NCBI GenBank assembly: GCA_903835005.1
Contig: CAILLK010000115.1
Coordinates: 1-37,513 of the forward strand
Reading direction: 5' to 3'
Origin: an uncultured Bacteroidota bacterium
GTDB lineage: Bacteria > Bacteroidota > Bacteroidia > Chitinophagales > Chitinophagaceae
DNA length: 37,513 nucleotides
The notes under the pieces were generated by a model. It searched no databases. It worked only from the letters and a program-made list of their open reading frames with translations, and was not told the origin of the DNA. Numbering within the stretch: position 1 is the stretch's first letter; each line of letters begins with the position of its first letter. Shown here in pieces: positions 1 to 5,766 of this stretch. The translations under genes and the position numbers were made by a program.

Positions 1-42
1 CAACCAGACGAACAAATAGAAATCAAAGAAGCGGTCAAATAG
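1..42 (+). CDS. C-terminal end of an unidentified gene (partial)
   Basis: Frame 1 is open from the window edge and ends with TAG at 40-42, giving the tail QPDEQIEIKEAVK. It is charged and could be the end of a real protein, but 13 residues cannot identify it. The rest of the gene lies outside the window. Nothing else supports it. Confidence 0.3.
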   Translation, partial: QPDEQIEIKEAVK

Positions 43-357
43 ATTGCCGCTTCCTTTACCAGGCTGACATATCGCCGCCTTAAAAACAAAATTAAGAAAA
101 ACAATCAAAAAAGATTTGGTCCTTAACACAGAATCTCGCTTCGACCAATGGGGATTGCTATTGGGAGATATTGGCTGCGATAGTAAGGAAAATCGGCGGA
201 GACTTAAGACTTGTTTGTTCGGAAGTGCTACGCTACAACATGAAGTACATACGGCCTTACTACCTAGCAGATATCAAACATACAAAAATGTTTGAAAGGC
301 TTGCTTTTAAACGGTATAACTTCGACCAGTGCGTATACTCCGGCGGGGTTCAGGAAG
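43..357. other. Intergenic stretch without a convincing gene
   Basis: About 315 bases between a possible upstream gene end and the DUF5615 gene. A 68-codon reading frame at 171-377 begins with TTG, has no promoter or ribosome-site signal, runs into the 3' end of the opposing gene and resembles nothing I recognise. I see no RNA gene, repeat or clear terminator here. It could be a decayed gene remnant. Confidence 0.4.
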
Positions 358-702
358 CTATAGTTTTCTTATCCTGATTTTTTTTGTAGTGATGGTTGTA
401 AAAAAAGGCCGCTCAAATGTCTGGGATTTCAATAAATGAGTTAGTGTATGGGCTATTTCACTGAATTCGTGGAATGAATATCTCAGGAATAAAACGCTGA
501 GGCCTTTTGCATGATGTGCAAATATCCATTCGCCAAAATCTTTATCTTCGGTTAACAGGATATAATTATATTGTAAAGCCAGTTGAATCACTATTTGATC
601 CTTGCAGCCAATAGCTAATTCCTTAACTGTAATAACCTCAAAGCCCGCTTCCTTCAAGGTTTTTATGATAAACCCATGAACATTTTCATCAGCCAATATC
701 AT
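358..702 (-). CDS. DUF5615 PIN-like protein, probable toxin of a toxin-antitoxin pair
   Basis: A 114-residue protein of the DUF5615/Mut7-C-like PIN fold, usually the putative ribonuclease partner of a DUF433 protein. The N-terminus has LADEN (Asp5, Glu6), the middle has Asp35 in CKDQIV, and residues 51-58 read TEDKDFGE with Asp53 and Asp55. These spaced acidic residues are the expected metal-binding positions of PIN-type nucleases. Length is normal for the family. Its ATG overlaps the stop of the DUF433 gene in an ATGA arrangement (699-702), so the two are translationally coupled, antitoxin first. Nuclease activity and toxicity are inferred from the family. Confidence 0.8.
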   Translation of the reverse strand: MILADENVHGFIIKTLKEAGFEVITVKELAIGCKDQIVIQLALQYNYILLTEDKDFGEWIFAHHAKGLSVLFLRYSFHEFSEIAHTLTHLLKSQTFERPFFTTITTKKIRIRKL

Positions 703-926
703 GCGGCAGCAATCAGCGTTTCCGTATCTGCTACATCGGCAGCATAAGCCAAAACCGCACTGATGGCAGTGGCTGTGAGCTGGGGGTAAGCTGTAATCAA
801 ATCGTTGGCTGTTGCGCCTTCTGATAACTTTTTCAATACCAGAGCCACGGTGATACGCGTACCTTTTATTACAGGTTTTCCCAACATAATCCCGGCATCT
901 GATTCCAGGTAATCATTGTAGTCCAT
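699..926 (-). CDS. DUF433 domain protein, probable antitoxin
   Basis: A 75-residue protein from the ATG at 926. It has the DUF433 signature: an N-terminal segment ending in GKPVIKGTRI, then VLKKLSEGATANDLITAYPQL, a helix-turn-helix-like region. DUF433 proteins are small DNA-binding antitoxins paired with DUF5615 PIN-like toxins, which matches the gene that overlaps it by 4 nt. A TTG at 935 would add three residues; I prefer the ATG. A promoter (TTG-N18-TACCTTTG, 1042 to 1014 on the minus strand) lies upstream with two palindromes in the leader, so autoregulation is likely by analogy with other antitoxins. Confidence 0.78.
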   Translation of the reverse strand: MDYNDYLESDAGIMLGKPVIKGTRITVALVLKKLSEGATANDLITAYPQLTATAISAVLAYAADVADTETLIAAA

Positions 927-968
927 GTGTTGCAAATAATATATAATGAAAAAGCCAGATCCCCCGAT

Positions 969-1001
969 ATCTGGTTAAACCAGATCAGCATCTTTCGATG
1001 C
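969..1001. promoter_or_regulatory. Two adjacent palindromes in the antitoxin leader, candidate operator
   Basis: ATCTGGT-TAA-ACCAGAT (969-985) is a perfect 7-bp inverted repeat with a 3-nt centre. GCATC-TTTC-GATGC (988-1001) is a second one, 2 nt away. Further CCAGAT/ATCTGG half-sites lie at 955-960 and near 1055-1060. All sit around the start of the DUF433/DUF5615 transcript. An operator bound by the antitoxin or an RNA hairpin would fit; the sequence alone does not separate them. Confidence 0.45.
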
Positions 1002-1013
1002 ATTCATATGATA

Positions 1014-1042
1014 CAAAGGTAGGTAATATTTAATCTAAACAA
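1014..1042 (-). promoter_or_regulatory. Promoter of the DUF433/DUF5615 operon
   Basis: On the minus strand TACCTTTG (1021 to 1014) matches the Bacteroidota -7 consensus TAnnTTTG exactly. A TTG at 1042 to 1040 lies 18 nt upstream as the -33 element. The predicted start near 1009 leaves a leader of about 83 nt before the ATG at 926. Confidence 0.7.
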
Positions 1043-1089
1043 TAAAAGTTTCCACATCTGGCTTCCCTCCACCGGCTATTCACATTAAA

Positions 1090-1145
1090 GCCCTTTCGGG
1101 CATTCTTATTTAAATGACATTGCCCCTCCCGATAAAAAATCGGGA
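1090..1145. repeat. Dispersed intergenic repeat, copy A, with an adjoining hairpin
   Basis: Read on the minus strand, 1122 to 1097 matches 23 of 26 positions of 13644-13669, so this is a dispersed repeat. GCCC-TTTC-GGGC (1090-1101) forms a small hairpin in it. Next to it TCCCGAT-AAAAA-ATCGGGA (1127-1133 and 1139-1145) is a perfect 7-bp hairpin with no following T-run. The interval 936-1437 holds no other gene I can support. Confidence 0.55.
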
Positions 1146-1412
1146 TAGACTTTCTCAAGCCCACAAACCCATACGGCAAGGGGGAATTTTCTGCATCACT
1201 TTAGTTCTGCTTTACATTTTTATTCAAAGCTGTTTGCATGATATAATACACAAGCCCGATAGCTATCCGCACATGAACTGTGCCATAGCCACTGAAGCCC
1301 AATTGGTGCAATATGCCTGGTCCCAACTTTGCTTTTCAAATTATGGCGCGGTATATAAAAATACTAAGATTAACTAAAGCAAACCTGGTTTTCAAATCCC
1401 AAAATTACCGCG

Positions 1413-1420
1413 TACATTTG
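1413..1420 (+). promoter_or_regulatory. -7 promoter box for the secreted HExxH protein
   Basis: TACATTTG matches TAnnTTTG and lies 17 nt before the ATG at 1438, predicting a leader of about 10-13 nt. No convincing -33 element is visible. Confidence 0.5.
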
Positions 1421-1437
1421 ATGAAAATTAACCCTGT

Positions 1438-2661
1438 ATGCGCCCTTTACTGCTTGCCCTGGGTATGCTGGCTTGTGCTCATCTGTTTGCGCAACGCGAT
1501 TTTGGATTTATAGCTCCGGAGGGTAAGATACTGAATTACCGGACGCTGAACTGGAACGACTTTCAGGAAAAAGAAGATAAAGAATTTGCCGACCAGTTGG
1601 CACAGCAGAACCTGCAGGCCCGGGCGTATGTATGCCCTGCCATCTACTTTTATGCCGACAGCGGCAAAACAGAACCCAACGGGAGGGTAACTTTCAGGTT
1701 CCGGGTGAAGTGCGCTTTCCAGACCAGGTCGTTTGCCAGGGAGTCGACCAAGAAAGAACATTCGAATTATGTGCTGATACACGAGCAGGACCACTATGAT
1801 ATAGCGCTTACCTATGCCAATAAACTGCAGGCCCTGCTGTCATCGAGAGATTACAGCGGCAGCAACTATTCGGATGAGATTGATAAAATAACGGAAGACC
1901 TGCAGAAAAAATACTGGGCTACCCAGGAACTCTATGACCACGAAGTAAATCCCGACGGGACGGACAATAAGGAAAAGCAGTACCTGTGGGATATGCGTAT
2001 AAAAAAATGCCTGGAGAACAATACCGATGAGTATTACGGCAGCCCTGAAAGTGTGGTGGCCACTGTGAAGGCATGGGGGCAGACCGTGAAACGGATACCC
2101 GGAGAGCCTGCAGCACAATTTGCAGTGCGGGTAAGGCCTATGTATACCGAATTTCCGGAGGAAATGAAGCCGAAGGTAATGGAGACCACCGAATGGACCC
2201 ACGAGCCATCGGTGATCGCGTTCTATACCCAGAAGTACTACATACAGGAGGATGGCAGCCTGCCCAGCGACCACTACCGCACACTGGCATTTATGTATGT
2301 GCCTAATGGCAAGGATACCTATAAGCGGGTGCTGATTGATACCTTTGTGAATGACGGGCATCCGGTAAGTATTGCCACCGCTTTCTTTGCGAATGCCGAC
2401 AGCGACCAGGCCAAAGAACTGGTGATTATAGCCACCAGCAGCCAGAGAGACAACCAGGCATCGGGAACGATGTACTATAACAGGGTGTATGACCATATAG
2501 GCAAATTTGCCCCCGGCAGGCTGAAGCGGCTGGATGATGTATCGGGAAAAGTGGCGGGCGGATTTGAAGGAACGCTGGGTGGTAAGCCAATGAAGGCTAA
2601 GTATAAAAGCCAGAAGGAAATAATGGATGCCCTGAAGAAACTGGGGTATGGGCAGGAATAG
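1438..2661 (+). CDS. Secreted DUF922-like putative zinc metalloprotease
   Basis: A 407-residue protein with a Sec signal peptide (residues 1-19, ending LACAHLFAQ). Residues 33-42 carry a LNWNDF segment, and His115-Glu-Gln-Asp-His119 followed by YDIAL gives an HExxH zinc motif. This arrangement resembles the DUF922 predicted secreted Zn-dependent proteases common in Bacteroidota. The C-terminal half (about 200-405) is soluble, includes DSDQAKELVIIA at about 320-332, and does not resemble a family I can name. The likely site of action is the periplasm or outside the cell. The start follows a -7 box at 1413-1420. Protease activity is inferred from the motif only. Confidence 0.6.
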   Translation: MRPLLLALGMLACAHLFAQRDFGFIAPEGKILNYRTLNWNDFQEKEDKEFADQLAQQNLQARAYVCPAIYFYADSGKTEPNGRVTFRFRVKCAFQTRSFARESTKKEHSNYVLIHEQDHYDIALTYANKLQALLSSRDYSGSNYSDEIDKITEDLQKKYWATQELYDHEVNPDGTDNKEKQYLWDMRIKKCLENNTDEYYGSPESVVATVKAWGQTVKRIPGEPAAQFAVRVRPMYTEFPEEMKPKVMETTEWTHEPSVIAFYTQKYYIQEDGSLPSDHYRTLAFMYVPNGKDTYKRVLIDTFVNDGHPVSIATAFFANADSDQAKELVIIATSSQRDNQASGTMYYNRVYDHIGKFAPGRLKRLDDVSGKVAGGFEGTLGGKPMKAKYKSQKEIMDALKKLGYGQE

Positions 2662-2762
2662 AGCAGCATAATGATCGGGCCAAAACTAACTGAGTTAATC
2701 ACTTACCGGGAGGGTAGTTGCTGATTTTTAAATTTATACTCAATTTTCGAAATCATATAACT

Positions 2763-2770
2763 TATATTTG
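2763..2770 (+). promoter_or_regulatory. -7 promoter box upstream of the spermidine-synthase-like gene
   Basis: TATATTTG matches TAnnTTTG. The predicted start near 2775 gives a leader of about 75 nt before the ATG at 2851. No -33 element is obvious. Confidence 0.45.
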
Positions 2771-2850
2771 TGAGAGGGCGTGTATATTGATAAAAGTGAC
2801 TTTGGCACTAAAATACGGGTACAGCATATAAACACTATAAAATTGCGCTA

Positions 2851-4470
2851 ATGAAAAAAGCCGCTGATTTGTCGGTAAAACCCAGGGCAAACAATAAGTA
2901 TAACAATAAAATTCTTTATTTCATTTCCTTTATTGAGGGAGGGGCAGTGATGATTACAGAAATCAGCAGCGCCAAATTGCTATCGCCTTATTTCGGCGCA
3001 TCTATTTACAGTTGGGCATCAACCTTATCCATAACATTGCTTGCGTTGATGTGTGGCTATTATACCGGGGGGTATGTGACCACAAAACCAAAATATCAGT
3101 CGGCAGAGCGGATTGTATGGGTATTTTTATTGAGTGGCTTATTCATTATGCTGATGCCATCTATAGCCCGGCTTATGATGACGCAAACCCTGACTTTCTC
3201 TTTCTTTTCCGGATTATTGATATCCCAGTTATTCTTTCTGTTCCCGCCTGTTTTTCTGATGGCCATGATCAGCCCGATGATTATTTTTCAGATTACGAGC
3301 AGCGCAGCGGAGTCGGGTAAATCGGCAGGAAGCATTTATGCGATATCGACCAGCGGAGGGATATTTTTTACCTTACTGATTGGCTTTTTTATTATTCCGG
3401 AATATGGTATCAGTGTTCCGGTAACCATTACAGGCCTGTGCGTATTGATTATTGCCGCCGTGCTGCTGATTCTGCAAAAATCAGGAACCGGAAAATTGTC
3501 CATTCTGATTGCATTAGCGCTGCCTGGCATCTTTGTTTTATACAATAAACGGGAGTTGCCTTCATTGGAAAAAATAACTTTTCTGGAGCGATCGGAGGGG
3601 TTGCTGGGCGAACTGACTGTGCTTGATCAGGCCGGGCGCACACCGGAAGGCAAGCCCATGAAAATAAGAAGTTTAAGAACAAACAACGTAACCCAAAACT
3701 CGGTACTGGCCAATAATCCGGCCCAGAGTCTGCTTTTCTATGTCAATTTTACCAGGCAGTTGCTGACTAAATTTCCGGATAAAAATTCGGCATTATTGAT
3801 AGGGTTAGGTGCGGGCAGTTTGTACCGGATAATGAGGGAGCAATATAAAGAGGTAGCATCGGTGGAACTGGATAAGCGCATTTATGATTATGGCGTTCAG
3901 TATTTTGGTATGGCAGAGCATGCGAATGTGGTTGATGACGGGCGGCACTTTATTAATACCTGTAAACAGAAATTTGACCTGGTAATGATTGATGTAATAG
4001 TGGGTGAAAATGTGCCGGAGCAAATGATAAGCCTGGAGAGCTTCAGTAAATGCCGGGACCTGCTCACCGATAATGGCATAATGATAATAGAAAACGGAGC
4101 GGTATATGATTTCAGCAGTAATTCTTTTGCTCCGTCTATCATAAAAACTCTGAAGGCTGCAGGGTTCCAGGTATCGGTATTTAATCCGCTCAGGTCGAAT
4201 GAAGCCGGTGATATATTGTATGTAGCTTCAAAAAAAGGATTTAATTATAACAACCTGTCGATAGATGGAGATATGACCTTTAAAGGAGGGCCTTTATCGG
4301 GTTTTATCGTAAACCCGGATGTGTTTGATACGGAGCATGCGAAATTGCTGACTGATGACCGGAATTATACCGATAAGCAACTGATGGCCTACTATCTTGC
4401 GGTAAGAGAAAAAGTGAGAAACAGCCTGAATACGGAACTAACGTACATAAAAGCTACTGAAGGCAGATAG
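2851..4470 (+). CDS. Membrane-fused spermidine synthase-like protein
   Basis: A 539-residue fusion. Residues about 22-232 form six to seven hydrophobic segments with the early motif MITEISSAKLLSPYFG, typical of the transporter-like half of fused MFS/spermidine synthase proteins. Residues about 250-500 form a Rossmann methyltransferase-like aminopropyltransferase domain: LLIGLGAGSL (315-324, SAM/dcSAM loop), VELDKR (338-343, Glu339 ribose-binding), DDGRH (362-366) and DLVMID (376-381). Known relatives are integral inner-membrane proteins whose substrates are mostly untested, so polyamine synthesis is only one option. The gene stands alone between intergenic regions. A weak GTGCT-GATA-AGCAC hairpin follows the stop. 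Confidence 0.8.
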   Translation: MKKAADLSVKPRANNKYNNKILYFISFIEGGAVMITEISSAKLLSPYFGASIYSWASTLSITLLALMCGYYTGGYVTTKPKYQSAERIVWVFLLSGLFIMLMPSIARLMMTQTLTFSFFSGLLISQLFFLFPPVFLMAMISPMIIFQITSSAAESGKSAGSIYAISTSGGIFFTLLIGFFIIPEYGISVPVTITGLCVLIIAAVLLILQKSGTGKLSILIALALPGIFVLYNKRELPSLEKITFLERSEGLLGELTVLDQAGRTPEGKPMKIRSLRTNNVTQNSVLANNPAQSLLFYVNFTRQLLTKFPDKNSALLIGLGAGSLYRIMREQYKEVASVELDKRIYDYGVQYFGMAEHANVVDDGRHFINTCKQKFDLVMIDVIVGENVPEQMISLESFSKCRDLLTDNGIMIIENGAVYDFSSNSFAPSIIKTLKAAGFQVSVFNPLRSNEAGDILYVASKKGFNYNNLSIDGDMTFKGGPLSGFIVNPDVFDTEHAKLLTDDRNYTDKQLMAYYLAVREKVRNSLNTELTYIKATEGR

Positions 4471-4627
4471 TGCTGATAAGCACGGGATGACCTCTTGCGG
4501 TGATGGATTGCTGTTTCGGGATAAGGGGCATACAAGGGGAAAGAGTAAAGGAATAGCCAATCTATAAAGAAAAATAGGCGAAAATGATACCCCAGGAATC
4601 TTAAAAGCGAATAAGGTTAAAAATTAC

Positions 4628-4641
4628 GGGGTAACTACCCC
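4628..4641. promoter_or_regulatory. Palindrome just upstream of the 4694 promoter, candidate operator
   Basis: GGGGTA-AC-TACCCC is a perfect 6-bp inverted repeat with a 2-nt centre. It lies 13 nt upstream of the TTTG -33 element at 4655-4658. Position and symmetry suit a dimeric regulator, but nothing identifies one. Confidence 0.35.
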
Positions 4642-4654
4642 ATGGAAGGGGAGA

Positions 4655-4686
4655 TTTGATAATTTTAAACGTGTTCATTAACTTTG
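4655..4686 (+). promoter_or_regulatory. Canonical Bacteroidota promoter of the TIR-like two-gene unit
   Basis: TTTG (4655-4658), a 20-nt spacer, then TAACTTTG (4679-4686) matches TTTG-N19-21-TAnnTTTG exactly. The ATG of the 44-residue gene begins 7 nt after the -7 box, so the mRNA would have almost no leader. Confidence 0.75.
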
Positions 4687-4693
4687 TATAGCT

Positions 4694-4828
4694 ATGACAA
4701 AATCGAAAACAAAACTGGTAAAGATTCCCAGAAAAACCACCATACCGAAGTCATTAATTAAAAAAGCAGTTCAAAAAGCTTTTGAGGAAGAGGAGAAATC
4801 TGGCAAACAAGGCATCACTTATAGCTAA
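4694..4828 (+). CDS. Small basic protein (44 residues) preceding a TIR-like gene
   Basis: ATG at 4694 to TAA at 4826-4828. The protein has a lysine-rich N-terminal half (MTKSKTKLVKIPRKTTIPKS), a helix-like LIKKAVQKAF, an acidic EEEE run at residues 31-34, and a short polar tail. It begins just after an excellent promoter, and the TIR-like gene starts 17 nt after its stop, so the two are very probably one operon. Size, charge split and position suit an antitoxin, inhibitor or binding partner of the downstream protein, but that is inference. I do not recognise a family. Confidence 0.6.
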   Translation: MTKSKTKLVKIPRKTTIPKSLIKKAVQKAFEEEEKSGKQGITYS

Positions 4829-4845
4829 ACTGTGTTTATGTCCTC

Positions 4846-5460
4846 ATGATAAAATCATACGACAATTCAGTTTTTATCAATTGCCCTTTTGATGAGAATT
4901 ATAAGGAGATTTTTTATGCCATAATTTTTACCGTTTACAGATGTGGGTTTGTTCCCCGGAGTTCTCTGGAGCAAGACAATGCACTTGAAAACAGGCTCTC
5001 AAAAATTGAAAAAATAATTGAAGAATGCAGATTTGGTATTCATGATATATCCCGAACAGAAATTAATGCCAATGCTCTGCCCCGCTTTAATATGCCTTTT
5101 GAGTTAGGGATATTTTTTGGAGCGAAAAAATTCGGAGATGTAAGACAGAGGCATAAAACTGCACTGGTTTTGGAGTATCAAAAATATTTGTATCAGCAGT
5201 ACATTTCAGACTTAAATGGTATAGATACATATGCTCATGGTAATGATCCGGCAAAAGTTATAAAAATAATAAGAGATTGGCTCTATGCTTCATCTGGTAA
5301 AAAGCTGATTGATGGCCATTTAATCATCACTAAAGATTACAAATCATTCAGGGACAAACTGCCTGAAATAGCTGCTGATACCGGATTGGACATAAACGAC
5401 CTGCATTTTAATGACTATTGCTATATTGTTGAAATATCATTGATGCCTTATATGAAATAG
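4846..5460 (+). CDS. TIR / nucleoside deoxyribosyltransferase-like protein, candidate defence effector
   Basis: A 204-residue cytosolic protein with no signal peptide. Residues 8-16 (SVFINCPFD) look like the first beta strand and loop of a TIR-like fold. Residues 61-72 (CRFGIHDISRTE, Asp67) and 81-97 (FNMPFELGIFFGAKKFG) resemble the Asp strand and the (F)ELG-x-A helix of nucleoside 2-deoxyribosyltransferases, where Glu is the catalytic base; here that is Glu86. I recognise the INCPFD pattern as a recurrent family of roughly this length without a settled function. The TIR/NDT superfamily includes NAD- and nucleotide-cleaving immune effectors, so a defence or toxin role is a reasonable inference. 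It is co-transcribed with the 44-residue gene. The composition is AT-richer by eye than the flanking housekeeping genes, which suits transfer. Confidence 0.6.
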   Translation: MIKSYDNSVFINCPFDENYKEIFYAIIFTVYRCGFVPRSSLEQDNALENRLSKIEKIIEECRFGIHDISRTEINANALPRFNMPFELGIFFGAKKFGDVRQRHKTALVLEYQKYLYQQYISDLNGIDTYAHGNDPAKVIKIIRDWLYASSGKKLIDGHLIITKDYKSFRDKLPEIAADTGLDINDLHFNDYCYIVEISLMPYMK

Positions 5461-5766
5461 ATTTTTTATTATTTGGCTCCGCTCAAGTTACACAGGCAAT
5501 AAGCAACAGGAATATAAAAACAAACAACCAAATTCCCACAGTTTAGGACGGCTTATCAAATAACGTTAGTAAGGAAACCTATGCCCAGCAAGGGTTTTCC
5601 TAATTTGTGCAGAAAATTTCAGTTAAACAATCAAATTATAATTGCTTTTATTCACTTAATTATCACTTGTTCTTTCATTGCGCTATTTCAACCAATAAAA
5701 ACACAAATCTATGCACTGGTTAAAAGATTTTAAAGCTAAAAATCCGAATAAGATTATTTTTGTTTT
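5461..5766. other. Intergenic stretch with one imperfect inverted repeat
   Basis: About 306 bases. The only structure I see is an imperfect inverted repeat at 5572-5601 (AGGAAACC paired with GGTTTTCCT through one bulge), without a T-run; it might end the TIR-like transcript. A 19-codon frame at 5711-5770 overlaps the next start as ATGA, but the promoter of the next gene lies inside it, so I do not call it. Confidence 0.4.
5755..5762 (+). promoter_or_regulatory. -7 box 4 nt before the GH3/beta-lactamase ATG
   Basis: TATTTTTG matches TAnnTTTG. The ATG at 5767 follows after only 4 nt (TTTT), so transcription should begin at or next to the start codon. No good -33 element is visible. Confidence 0.5.

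Noticed and set aside
171-377. 68-codon plus-strand ORF starting with TTG
   Set aside because: No promoter or recognisable family, and its end overlaps the opposing DUF5615 gene.
1114-1377. 87-codon ORF
   Set aside because: Starts in the dispersed-repeat region, lies across hairpins, and encodes no recognisable protein.
1840-2496. 218-codon minus-strand ORF and other long antisense ORFs over real genes
   Set aside because: They are shadows of codon usage in the opposite strand with no family features.
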